A stretch of 35,682 bases of DNA from Streptomyces ipomoeae 91-03 (GTDB lineage: Bacteria; Actinomycetota; Actinomycetes; Streptomycetales; Streptomycetaceae). This document shows, piece by piece, positions 8,041-16,139 of this stretch (positions are counted from its first letter, which is position 1; each line of letters begins with the position of its first letter). The position numbers and the translations under genes are program-made. Location: NCBI RefSeq assembly GCF_000317595.1, contig NZ_AEJC01000473.1, positions 1 to 35,682 of the forward strand, read 5' to 3'. Below the pieces are notes generated by a model. It saw only the letters and a list, made by a program, of their open reading frames with translations. It was not told the DNA's origin and did not search any database.

Positions 8041-8345
8041 TCCTCACTGTCGTTGACCGGGACCGACGTCACTGTCGCCGGCCGGGGTCAGGCATCGATG
8101 TCACCGGCCAGGGGCAGGCAACACTGCCCTCGGCCGGTCAAACATCGCTGTCGCCGGCCCGAGTCCGGCAACCCCGCGCTCTCGACCAGGGTCGGATGTC
8201 ATCGTCGCCTGCCCGTGCCCGGCGGCGCTGTTGTCGGCGCGGGGCAAAGACCACTGTCGTCGGCGCCAGGAACAGGTGTCACTGTCGTCGGCGCCGGAGA
8301 CAGGTGTCACTGTCGTCGGCGCGGGCAGCTGATCTCCCGTCGCCA
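8041..8345. repeat. degenerate ~26-bp tandem repeat array
   Basis: About ten units share a core near CACTGTCGTCGGCGC followed by a variable GGxxCAGG segment. The best three are consecutive (about 8251-8331), with 27-28 bp spacing and the core CACTGTCGTCGGCGC intact. Copies farther left are more diverged (CACTGTCGCCGGCC, TCGATGTCACCGGCC). The array fills the spacer just upstream of the N-formylglutamate amidohydrolase start. Unit length varies, so it is not protein coding. Confidence 0.75.
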
Positions 8346-8567
8346 CCCCGAGCCCGGTACCGCGCCCGCCGAGCCCTGACTGGCTGACGCCCGCCGAACC
8401 AGGACTCGCCAACGCCCGTCGCACCGGGGCCCGTCGCCGCCCGCCGATGCCCGTGTCGCCCGCCTTCCAAAGCGATGGAAGCCGTAGTACACCCTCCCCT
8501 CAGGGGCGTGAGGAAATGGGCGCGGCCATGACACTGCCGCGTGACGCGGCCGTAATGGGGCGTCCCT

Positions 8568-8591
8568 AATTTCTGTCGCCCGACAGGAATT
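8568..8591. promoter_or_regulatory. palindromic operator upstream of the APC permease (probable TetR site)
   Basis: Two 11-bp arms, AATTTCTGTCG and CGACAGGAATT, flank a 2-bp CC centre and pair at every position but one. The left part, CCTAATTTCTGTCG, is identical to the palindrome in front of the DUF1989/carboxylase operon (19358-19379). The site is 75 bp upstream of the permease ATG and also lies in the promoter region of the divergent amidohydrolase. The sharing indicates common control, most likely by the TetR protein encoded at 18557-19183. Confidence 0.8.
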
Positions 8592-8666
8592 CTCGTGCCG
8601 CCTGTGCGAGAGCTCGCGCCAACAGGGCCGGAGCTCGCACCGCCTCTGCGAAAGCAGGTCGCCGCC

Positions 8667-10220
8667 ATGACGAGCACCGCCCCCGATCTCCGCCCGGAAC
8701 CACCGCACTCCCCCGACGACCGCTCCCTGGCCGAGTTCGGCTATCGGCAGGAGCTCCATCGCAGTCTGACCCGGTACGCCTCGTTCGCGGCCGGGTTCTC
8801 CTTCATCTCCGTACTGACGACCGTCTTCCAGTTCTTCGCGTTCGGGTACGCGTTCGGCGGCCCGGTCTTCTTCTGGACCTGGCCGGCCGTACTGATCGGC
8901 CAGTTGACGGTCGCCGCGTGCTTCGCGGAGCTGGCCGCGCGCTATCCGATCTCGGGCGCGATCTACCAGTGGTCGTCACGGCTGTCGAACCTCACCTTCG
9001 GCTGGTTCGCCGGCTGGATCATGGTGATCGGACAGATCGTGGTGGTCGCGGCGGCGGCGCTCGCGCTGCAGATGGTGATGCCCGCGATCTGGTCGGGCTT
9101 CCAGATCGTCGGCGACGACCCGACACCGACCAGCGCGAGCGGAGCCGCGAACGCGGCGGTCCTCGGTGTGATCCTGCTGGCGCTCACCACCCTGGTGAAC
9201 GTGCTGGACAACCGGGTGCTGTCCCTGGTCAACCGGGTCGGTGTGACCGCCGAGATCATCGGCGCCGTCCTGATCATCGTGCTCCTGCTGACCCACGCCG
9301 AACGCTCCCCCGGCATCACCTTCCACCCGGCGGAGGGCGGCACCGGCCTGCTCGGTGCCCTGCTGGTGGGCTCCTTCATGGCGGCGTACGTGATGATCGG
9401 CTTCGACAGCGCGGGGGAGATGAGCGAGGAGACCCACCACCCGCGCCGCACCGCGCCCCGCACGATCCTGCTGGCACTGGGCGCGGCCGGTCTGCTCGGC
9501 GGTCTCATCGTCCTCGGCGGTCTCATCGCCGCCCCCAGCCTCACCGACGGGAAACTGGGCGTGGACGGCCTGAGTTACGTACTGACCAGCAGCCTCGGCG
9601 ACGGTGTCGGCCGACTGCTACTGGCCGACGTGATGGTGGCGATCACGGTGGCCACGCTCGCGATCCAGACGGCGGCCTGCCGCATGCTCTTCTCCATGGC
9701 CCGCGACGGCGAACTCCCCTTCGCGGGGCGCCTGGCCAAGGTCAACCCACGCACCGGTATGCCCAGCGCCCCCGCCCTGGTGGTCGGCGTCCTCGCCGCC
9801 GCCCTCCTGCTCCTCAACTTCGCGTCCCCGGAGGCGTTCCTGGCCATCGGCACCACCTGCATCGTGATGCTCTACCTGGCGTACGCGATGGTCACCGGCC
9901 CCCTGCTGGTACACCGCCTGAGAGGCACCTTCCCCACCCCTGGCACCGACGAGACCGGCACCCCCCTCTTCTCCCTCGGCCGCTGGGGCATCCCCGTCAA
10001 CGCCGTAGCCCTCCTCTACGGCCTCCTCATGGCCATCAACCTCGCCTGGCCCCGCGCGGAGGTCTACGACCCGGCGGGCGGACACTGGTACTTCCAGTGG
10101 TTCACGGTGTTGTTCCTGCTGGTCACGGTGGGGCTGGGGGTTTTGTACCGGCTGGCTCGGGGACAACGGGCGCGTTCTGCCGCGGAACCCGCTCAGGGGC
10201 GCCCGGAACCGACGCGATAG
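8667..10220 (+). CDS. APC superfamily amino acid/amine permease
   Basis: A 517-residue integral membrane protein with about 12 hydrophobic segments. A hydrophilic N-terminus ends in LAEFGYRQELHRSLTRYASFAAGFSFISVLT, the usual APC opening. The first helices (FFWTWPAVLIGQLTVAACFAEL) and SGAIYQWSS match the substrate-site region of the amino acid/choline transporter family. Later segments include MIGFDSAGEMSEETHHPRRTAP, which is highly typical. Members take up amino acids, amines or choline-like compounds. I chose ATG 8667 because upstream sequence is non-hydrophobic and contains the operator. The shared palindrome with the carboxylase operon suggests the cargo feeds that pathway. This type is sometimes named urea carboxylase-related amino acid permease. 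Confidence 0.92.
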   Translation: MTSTAPDLRPEPPHSPDDRSLAEFGYRQELHRSLTRYASFAAGFSFISVLTTVFQFFAFGYAFGGPVFFWTWPAVLIGQLTVAACFAELAARYPISGAIYQWSSRLSNLTFGWFAGWIMVIGQIVVVAAAALALQMVMPAIWSGFQIVGDDPTPTSASGAANAAVLGVILLALTTLVNVLDNRVLSLVNRVGVTAEIIGAVLIIVLLLTHAERSPGITFHPAEGGTGLLGALLVGSFMAAYVMIGFDSAGEMSEETHHPRRTAPRTILLALGAAGLLGGLIVLGGLIAAPSLTDGKLGVDGLSYVLTSSLGDGVGRLLLADVMVAITVATLAIQTAACRMLFSMARDGELPFAGRLAKVNPRTGMPSAPALVVGVLAAALLLLNFASPEAFLAIGTTCIVMLYLAYAMVTGPLLVHRLRGTFPTPGTDETGTPLFSLGRWGIPVNAVALLYGLLMAINLAWPRAEVYDPAGGHWYFQWFTVLFLLVTVGLGVLYRLARGQRARSAAEPAQGRPEPTR

Positions 10221-10943
10221 CCGCCGCCGTGCTGTCCTCCGCTTGACTCCGAACGCCCTACCCCGTCAACGAACCGCTTTCCCGGCTGTCGCCGATGGGC
10301 CTGCACCAGCGGCGCAGCGGGCGAAGGGGCGTGAGACCGCGCATCCGATGGTCATGGAGTCCACTCCACGCGCTGAGGCCCACGCCCTTTCCGACGGCCG
10401 GAAACCATCGCATGGTGCAAAGTGGCGGGCTCTCAGGGCGAGTTGACGGCCTTCCATCAGCTCCACCCCGCCCCGAACAGTTGACGAGACCCATAGGGGC
10501 ACTGGATGGTGGAGATGATCCACGACCTGGCCGCCTGCAACGCGGTCGTGGCGGTGGTGACCACCGATTCTCTGCGCCGCCCAGCGGTCGCGCCGAAGCC
10601 CGCGGCGACGACGCCGCCCGGCATGCGGTTGACGAGGACCGTTCGACCGGTTCCGTCAGCAGGCCAGGTTCCTGCACGGGTCAGCCTGCCCTCAGCCACA
10701 ACGTCTAGAGCACAGCGCGTAGTTCACGGACCTGGTCGACTCCGCCACCCGGAGGCATCGTGAAAGGCTCTGCTCCTGCCCCAGTCGTCCGGGGCCGTCC
10801 CTATGGCCGGCCACACACCTCAGTCGGTGCGCGTCGCCCTGACCTCCATATGCGCCCGCTGTGGCTCGAAGTGGTCAGCAGTCATCGCTGTCGGCCACAG
10901 AAGGTCGCAATGGGAGGCAGCCTGCGAGTAGAGGGAGCTCAAG
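10221..10943. other. intergenic region with no recognised gene, possible debris
   Basis: About 0.7 kb with lower and more uneven GC than its flanks. Several open frames exist on both strands, the longest near 10258-10677 on the minus strand. None has a convincing start, sustained third-position GC bias or a familiar motif. A minus-strand stretch within 10457-10699 has coding-like third positions over some 40 codons, and so does the opposite frame, so I cannot choose. It may be degraded DNA belonging to the same foreign patch as the gene that follows. Confidence 0.45.
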
Positions 10944-12344
10944 GTGAGTGATGTACGAAGCCCGGCGGGCACGATCTGCCCCGAAAATCCTGCACAGGCA
11001 GCATCGACCCATGAAACCGCCGAGTGGTGCAACTCGGTCCGATCTCTCCTTTCCGACCCTGATGCGACGGCACTGTCCCAGATGCTTTGCCATACGATCG
11101 AGGCGAGGGCCGCCAATGCCAGTCGATCAGCGTTGGGGTCGCCGGGCTCGAATTTGGATTCAATTCCGTCCCCCGATCTTTGGGCCGTGCGCGCCCTGCT
11201 GCGCCGCGAGCAGCGGCAGGTGAACTGGCAGACACTGCTCGGCAGAGACACAGGTCGACTGTTGACCGTCGCGTGCGACCGGCTGATGCGCAGCTCAGCG
11301 GGTCCGCCGCCGGTCGGGACACGGGAGGAGCTCTCCGTCGGCCGAGCCCAGCAGTGGTGCCGGCGGGCCGTGGGCCATACGCCTCACTACTCGTTCGCGA
11401 TGGAGATGTCCGGCCTGTTCACCGCTCTGTGCACCGCACCCGAGTGGAGCACCGCCCTCGAAGCCAAGACCACGTTCCTGTGGGGCGTTCTGGCGGGAAT
11501 CAGCGAGTACTACGCAGGAACCGCGCCACATGAGCAGGAAATCGGCCGGCTTGCCCGGGACACCGTGGCCGCGTCCCGGGAATGCGTGCGGCTGAGCGGG
11601 AACGAGGGCGAGCTGCTGGTTGCCGCGCAGGCGGAGTGCGGGGCGGTGCAACTCGTCGACAACCTGACCGGAATCCTCCAACTGCCTGCTCTCTTCGACC
11701 GCGAGGAGTACATCCGGATCAGGGGCGCCGACATCGGGGTGCATATCTACACCGTCCAGGATGATCTCTCGGCACGTTTTCGGGAGATCGTCGATGAGGC
11801 CACGATGGTCGCCGTGCTCGCTCATGACCTGATCGACCAGGGGCGTGATGCCGAGAACGGCAACCGCAACAATCTGGGCTTGCGGCTGCCCGACAGGGAA
11901 CAGCTCTGGGACATACTGGAGGTCTGCCTGAGCCATACCTGCGCGATCGCGGGTGAGCAGTGGCAACGTGTCGTCGCGGGCTTTGTGGTGGGCACTTGCC
12001 TCTATGCGCGAGGAGGCCGGGAGCGTGTGCACAGCGGCACCGAGCCGGTCGTACGCAAGAGGCTTCGCCCGAGCGTGGACTGGACGTACGCGCCCCGACT
12101 GGCCGACTACTTCTCCCAGGCCAGGTGCACCTGCACGGAGCAGGCCGGTCCGGTCGACGTCGGGCCGGAACTCGACAGGCTCTACGCCGACAGCTCAACC
12201 ATCGTGCGCGGCTGGCTGCACGGCCGCTGGGACGCACACTTCGACGTGACAGGACTGCAGCAGCTCGCTCTCGCCTGTGCGTCGGCCGTGCGGAGCAACA
12301 GCACGCTGTTCTCCGGCCGGAACGGAGCAGAAGTGATCCCCTGA
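10944..12344 (+). CDS. uncharacterised 466-residue protein, possibly terpenoid-synthase-like
   Basis: I do not recognise this protein. It is mainly alpha-helical, with no signal peptide and no clear membrane span. The GTG start has GAGGGAG 6 bp upstream, so the gene looks functional. Two stretches recall class I terpenoid synthases. EYIRIRGADIGVHIY resembles the Y-x-x-x-R pyrophosphate-sensing helix. HDLIDQGRD followed by NGNRNNLGL resembles the second metal site (NDxxSxxxE) with changed ligands. No good DDxxD motif is present; the equivalent place may be FLWGVLAGISEYYAG. At 466 residues it is longer than usual microbial terpene synthases. Its first third uses many A/T-ending codons, unlike its neighbours, which suggests recent transfer. 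The terpenoid link is a weak inference. Confidence 0.72.
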   Translation: MSDVRSPAGTICPENPAQAASTHETAEWCNSVRSLLSDPDATALSQMLCHTIEARAANASRSALGSPGSNLDSIPSPDLWAVRALLRREQRQVNWQTLLGRDTGRLLTVACDRLMRSSAGPPPVGTREELSVGRAQQWCRRAVGHTPHYSFAMEMSGLFTALCTAPEWSTALEAKTTFLWGVLAGISEYYAGTAPHEQEIGRLARDTVAASRECVRLSGNEGELLVAAQAECGAVQLVDNLTGILQLPALFDREEYIRIRGADIGVHIYTVQDDLSARFREIVDEATMVAVLAHDLIDQGRDAENGNRNNLGLRLPDREQLWDILEVCLSHTCAIAGEQWQRVVAGFVVGTCLYARGGRERVHSGTEPVVRKRLRPSVDWTYAPRLADYFSQARCTCTEQAGPVDVGPELDRLYADSSTIVRGWLHGRWDAHFDVTGLQQLALACASAVRSNSTLFSGRNGAEVIP

Positions 12345-12477
12345 GCAAGAGGCGGGACGCCACGTCGCGGACGGCGTGCAAGAGTTCGCGGCGGTGGAAG
12401 CCGATCTCTTCCAGGACCCTACGGCTGAGGGCCGTCGTCGCGCCCGCTGTCAGTGCCGCCTCGTACGCTTGATCCTG
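12345..12477 (-). pseudogene. possible gene remnant on the minus strand
   Basis: Read on the minus strand, this stretch has no stop, strong G/C third positions and natural-looking helical sequence (YEAALTAGATTALSRRVLE, then EIGFHRRELLHAVRDVASRL). The plus-strand frame through it looks artificial. It lies exactly between the end of the foreign-looking gene and the pseudouridine synthase. It may be the piece of an older host gene cut by the insertion. The parent family is not recognised. Confidence 0.25.
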
Positions 12478-13419
12478 ATGAGACGCCGTACTCCGCCCCC
12501 GCCCTCTCCCCTGCCGCAGCGCGACGGGGTGGATGCGGTGCGCGTGCGGTTGCCGGCCGAGGGGGCGTGGGCGACCGTGCGGGACCATCTCGTGGCGCGG
12601 CTCTCGGCCGGGGCCGGGGTGATCGACGGCATGCTCGACGTGGGAGGGATCGTGGACGCCGAGGGGCGTCCGGTGCCGAGGGACATGGCGTACGTGCCGG
12701 GGATGTTCGTGTGGTTCCACCGGGAGCTGCCGGAGGAGGAGCGCGTGCCGTTCACGGTCGATGTCGTGTATCGGGACGAGCACGTGGTGGTGGCCGACAA
12801 GCCGCACTTCCTGGCTACCACCCCGCGCGGCAGCCATGTCGCCGAGACGGCTCTGGCGCGGCTGCGGCGGCAGCTGGGAATTCCGGCGCTGAGCGCGGCC
12901 CACCGTCTGGACCGGCTGACGGCCGGGCTGGTGCTGTTCACCGTGCGACCCGAGGAGCGCGGCGCGTACCAGTCGCTGTTCCGCGACAGGCGGGTGGCGA
13001 AGGAGTACGAGGCCGTGGCCCCGTACGACCCGGCGCTGGCCCTGCCGCGCACCGTGCGCAGCCGGATCGTCAAGGAGCGCGGGGTCATGGCGGCCCGTGA
13101 GGTCGAGGGCGAGCCCAACGCCGTCAGCCGAGTGGAGCTGCTGGAGCACCGGAACGGGCGTGCCCGGTACCGGCTGATACCGCGTACCGGGCAGACACAC
13201 CAGCTGAGGGTGCACATGAGCGCCTTGGGGGTGCCGATCCTCGGCGATCCCCTCTATCCGGTGGTGACCGGCCCCGTGGCGGCCGATGACTTCCGGCGTC
13301 CGCTCCAGCTGCTGGCGCGGGGCCTGGAGTTCACCGACCCGGTCACGGGGCACGAGCACCGGTTCGTCAGCCCGCGTGCACTGCGGGCCTGGTCTTCGTA
13401 CGAGGAGTGGGCGGAGTAG
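12478..13419 (+). CDS. RluA family pseudouridine synthase
   Basis: A 313-residue enzyme converting uridine to pseudouridine in rRNA or tRNA. The catalytic motif is HRLDRLTAG with Asp145, preceded by VVYRDEHVVVADKPHFLATTP, the usual RluA strand pair. Also present are RRVAKEYEAVA and, near the C-terminus, RTGQTHQLRVHMSALGVPILGDPLYP, the conserved RxGxxHQxR block. The N-terminal about 70 residues are less conserved; there is no clear S4 domain. The start is ATG 12478; the frame is open further upstream but overlaps the debris region. The target RNA and position cannot be assigned. It is convergent with the P450 gene, separated by only 24 bp. Confidence 0.94.
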   Translation: MRRRTPPPPSPLPQRDGVDAVRVRLPAEGAWATVRDHLVARLSAGAGVIDGMLDVGGIVDAEGRPVPRDMAYVPGMFVWFHRELPEEERVPFTVDVVYRDEHVVVADKPHFLATTPRGSHVAETALARLRRQLGIPALSAAHRLDRLTAGLVLFTVRPEERGAYQSLFRDRRVAKEYEAVAPYDPALALPRTVRSRIVKERGVMAAREVEGEPNAVSRVELLEHRNGRARYRLIPRTGQTHQLRVHMSALGVPILGDPLYPVVTGPVAADDFRRPLQLLARGLEFTDPVTGHEHRFVSPRALRAWSSYEEWAE

Positions 13420-13443
13420 CGGCCAGGGTGCTCGGCGGTCGGC

Positions 13444-14922
13444 TCAGTTGCCGCGCAACCAGCGCAGGAGACGGCGGAGCGCACCCGGCCGGGCGACCGG
13501 TTCGGGCGCCGGCGTGGGCTTGCCGGACGGGTCGGCGGGTTCCGGAGCCGTGGTCTGCGGCTGTTCCGTACGGATCTGCCGGCTGTTCGGGCGCTGTGGC
13601 GGCACCGACCTGCCCGAGGGCCGCAGCGCGACGTCCTCCTGGGGCCTCGGCGCGAACTTCACCGGCAGTTCCGCCAGATGCCGGTTCGAGATGCTCTCCC
13701 GCCAGCGCAGCTCATGCTCCTCGCAGGCCAGCTGGATGTCCGGAACGCGGGTCAGCAGCGCGTCGACGCCGACGTCGGCGATGGCTCGGCCGATGTCCTG
13801 ACCCGGGCACTCGTGGGGACCGCCGCTGAAGGCGAGGTGGGAGCGGTTGCCCTGCATGTTGGCCTTGAGATCGGGGCGGACCCGTGGGTCGACGTTGCCC
13901 GGCGCGATGCCGAGGAGGAGGCCGTCGCCCTTGCGGATGCGCTGGCCGCCCAGTTCGGTGTCCTGCTTGGCGAAGTAGGCGATGACGGCGCTGAACGGCG
14001 GCTCGTCCCACAGGGTCTGCTCGACCGCTTCCGGCACGGTCATCTGGCCGCCGTTCAGCTGGGCCCGGAAGCCCGGGTCGGTGAGCACCACGCGCAGCAC
14101 GTTGGCGAGGAGGTTGGCGGTGCTCTCGTACGCGACGATCAGAACAAGGCGCAGGTGCTGGCTGACCTCCTCGTCGGTGAGCCCTGCCGGGTGGTTGATG
14201 AGGTGGCTGGTGAAGTCGTCCTGGGGTTCGGCCCGGCGGCGGGCGGTGTGCCGCGTCAGGACGTCCATGATGTAGGCGTTGCTGGCGATGGCGGTCTCGG
14301 TGCCCTTGGGCAGGTCGCGGGCGGCCTGCACGATCCGGTCGTTGTACTCGTCGGGCATGCCGAGGATCTCGCACATCACCACCATCGGCAGATACTCGGC
14401 GAACTGGCTGACCAGTTCGGCCCTGCCCTCCTCGCAGAACTTGTTGACGAGGTGCTGGGTCGCGCGGTTGATGTGGCGGCGGATGCCCCGGTAGTCGATG
14501 GTCGACATGGCGCCGGTGACCGCGCCGCGCAGCCGTAGGTGCTCGTCGCCCTCGGCGTGGCAGCAAAGGGGCTGCCAGGCGACGTGCGGCATGAGCGGGT
14601 GGTCCGGCTTGACCGTGCCGTCGTGCATAGGGGCCCACAGCCGCGTGTCCCGGGAAAACTGCGAAGGCGTGCGCACCATGTGCATGTTCTCGCCGTGGCC
14701 GAGTACCACCCAGATCGGTACGTCGTCGTGGAGCAGCGCGGGGGCCACCGCGCCGTGTTCGGCGCGGAGTTTCTCGTACACGGCTCCCAGGTCCTCCGCC
14801 TCGGGGCCGTAGAGCCGGCGCAGCCCGCCGGGACCGAGGCCGAGGCCGTGTGCGGGGCAGCCGGGGGGCGGCTCGACCGACGGGTCGTCCGTGCCGGTCA
14901 GGGAGTGGGATTCAGGCGTCAC
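13444..14922 (-). CDS. rarE: cytochrome P450 of the conservon (RarE/CYP157-type)
   Basis: A 492-residue P450 ending the conservon gene set. The heme-binding segment is FSGGPHECPGQDIGR with Cys372. The I-helix carries AYEST (264-268). In the K-helix, where almost all P450s have ExxR, it has EQTLW (301-305), matching the ExxR-lacking CYP157 family described from Streptomyces coelicolor (EQSLW there). After the P450 core (about residue 425) there is a proline-rich tail of some 65 residues ending in ALRRLLRWLRGN, a basic amphipathic helix that could touch the membrane. I chose GTG 14922 (GGAG 9 bp upstream) over the longer frame to 15051. A 190-bp gap to the GTPase gene may hold its own promoter. 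The substrate is unknown. Confidence 0.9.
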   Translation of the reverse strand: MTPESHSLTGTDDPSVEPPPGCPAHGLGLGPGGLRRLYGPEAEDLGAVYEKLRAEHGAVAPALLHDDVPIWVVLGHGENMHMVRTPSQFSRDTRLWAPMHDGTVKPDHPLMPHVAWQPLCCHAEGDEHLRLRGAVTGAMSTIDYRGIRRHINRATQHLVNKFCEEGRAELVSQFAEYLPMVVMCEILGMPDEYNDRIVQAARDLPKGTETAIASNAYIMDVLTRHTARRRAEPQDDFTSHLINHPAGLTDEEVSQHLRLVLIVAYESTANLLANVLRVVLTDPGFRAQLNGGQMTVPEAVEQTLWDEPPFSAVIAYFAKQDTELGGQRIRKGDGLLLGIAPGNVDPRVRPDLKANMQGNRSHLAFSGGPHECPGQDIGRAIADVGVDALLTRVPDIQLACEEHELRWRESISNRHLAELPVKFAPRPQEDVALRPSGRSVPPQRPNSRQIRTEQPQTTAPEPADPSGKPTPAPEPVARPGALRRLLRWLRGN

Positions 14923-15061
14923 GATGATCGCTCCGAACTGAAGTGGATCCGTTGTCTGGGGTGTTCTGGGGGATTGCCGAGCGACCGGGAGGGGACTCCG
15001 TGCGGGATGACACGGCTCCCGGTCGTGGGACACATAGGACGTGCGGGACACGTCACGGCGT

Positions 15062-15091
15062 GCGGTTCAGGGAACGTGGCGGTTCAGGGAA
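15062..15091. promoter_or_regulatory. direct repeat upstream of the P450 gene
   Basis: GCGGTTCAGGGAA occurs exactly twice, at 15062-15074 and 15079-15091, 17 bp apart. It is in the gap between the conservon GTPase gene and the P450 gene, about 140 bp before the chosen P450 start. Paired direct repeats at about 1.5 helical turns can be activator sites; it could also be a chance duplication. Confidence 0.3.
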
Positions 15092-15112
15092 GGCGTGGGA
15101 CTCGTACGCCGC

Positions 15113-15733
15113 TCACACCGACGCCCCCGTCATGGTCAGCGAGTGCAGGAACCGCATGAGGGTCATGAGGACGTCGCGGCTGGAGGCCCGGCGGCGTGCG
15201 TCGCAGCGGATGATGGGGATCTCCTCGGCCAGGTCGAGCGCCTGGCGCAGTTCCTCGACGGGGTAGCGGGGCGCGTCCGGGAAGTCGTTGATCGCGACGA
15301 CGAAGGGCACGCCGCGTTCCTCCAGGCGGCCCATGACGTCGAAGCTGACCTCCAGTCGACGGGTGTCGACCAGGACGACCGCGCCGAGGGCGCCCTCGAA
15401 CAGGCCGTTCCACAGGAACCAGAAGCGCTCCTGGCCGGGGGTGCCGAACAGGTAGAGCACAAGCTGGTCCGTGATGCTGATGCGGCCGAAGTCCATGGCC
15501 ACGGTGGTGGCCGTCTTGGTCTTGGAGCCGAAGTTGTCGTCGACTCCGATGCCGGCCTGCGTCATGGTCTCCTCGGTCGTCAGCGGTTTGATCTCGCTGA
15601 CGGACCCCACCATGGTCGTCTTGCCGACCCCGAAACCGCCCACGATCACGATCTTCGCCGCGGCCTGTGCGGTGTGCGGCAGATGGTCCTCGGTCCGGGG
15701 ACCCGTGATGGTGTCAGAGCTTTTGAAGTCCAT
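15113..15733 (-). CDS. rarD: conservon GTP-binding protein (CvnD/RarD type)
   Basis: A 206-residue small GTPase-like protein. The P-loop GGFGVGKTT (Lys38) follows the first beta strand AAKIVIV. EETMTQAGIGVDDN corresponds to the switch region, LYLFGTPGQERFWFLW is the G3 region (DxxG replaced by FGTPGQ), and VVAINDFPDA stands at the G4 position, where NKxD is degenerate. These deviations are typical of conservon D proteins, which resemble MglA/Ras-like switches. In S. coelicolor the cvn9/rar proteins form a membrane-associated complex affecting aerial growth and antibiotic production. Its start overlaps the end of the DUF742 gene by 20 bp, indicating translational coupling. Confidence 0.93.
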   Translation of the reverse strand: MDFKSSDTITGPRTEDHLPHTAQAAAKIVIVGGFGVGKTTMVGSVSEIKPLTTEETMTQAGIGVDDNFGSKTKTATTVAMDFGRISITDQLVLYLFGTPGQERFWFLWNGLFEGALGAVVLVDTRRLEVSFDVMGRLEERGVPFVVAINDFPDAPRYPVEELRQALDLAEEIPIIRCDARRRASSRDVLMTLMRFLHSLTMTGASV

Positions 15734-16139
15734 GCATCACCGCTTCGAGGAGTGAACGGTCGGCCCGCGCCTGCCGGACGACCGGTGCGCGCGCCTGTAC
15801 CAGGTCGGCCGTCAGCAGTTCGGTGAGCAGGACGGTCACCACGCTGATCGGCAGGTTGAGGTAGGCCGAGATCTCGGCCACGGACAGGGGTGCCTGACAG
15901 ATCCGGAGCAGTGCCGACTGCTCCGGTGCGGCGGAGGGCGGCGGGGCGGCGCGCGCCACGATTAACGTGACGAGGTCGATGGGAGCCCGCTCGCCGTCCT
16001 CGCCGGTCAGGATGTAGAGCCGCTCGGGCGGGCGGTCCCCCGAACCCTCGTCTCCCGCGCCCTCCGGGCTCGCTTCGAGGGCCGGTGGCGGCGGTGGCTG
16101 CTGCTTCGGGTGGCGCCGCTGGCGTTGCGGAGGCGTCAT
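15714..16139 (-). CDS. rarC: conservon DUF742 protein (CvnC/RarC type)
   Basis: A 141-residue protein. The first 40 residues are a disordered proline/glutamine/acidic segment. The DUF742 domain follows: RLYILTGEDGER and then a winged-helix-like part (LLRICQAPLSVAEISAYLNL, PISVVTVLLTELL). It ends ADRSLLEAVMHGLQKL, usual for the family. DUF742 proteins are fixed members of conservons, lie between the roadblock protein and the GTPase, and probably act as partner proteins. The start overlaps the roadblock gene's stop by 4 bp. Confidence 0.93.
   Translation of the reverse strand: MTPPQRQRRHPKQQPPPPPALEASPEGAGDEGSGDRPPERLYILTGEDGERAPIDLVTLIVARAAPPPSAAPEQSALLRICQAPLSVAEISAYLNLPISVVTVLLTELLTADLVQARAPVVRQARADRSLLEAVMHGLQKL

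Noticed and set aside
8041..8345. CTGTCG words in the array as extra copies of the TetR operator
   Set aside because: They lack the inverted CGACAG arm and the AATTT flank, so they are repeat-unit cores and not operators.
10457..10699. Minus-strand frame with VLVNRMPGGVVAAGFGATAG, possible degraded gene
   Set aside because: The opposite strand is equally coding-like over the same bases, there is no start context and no family is recognised.
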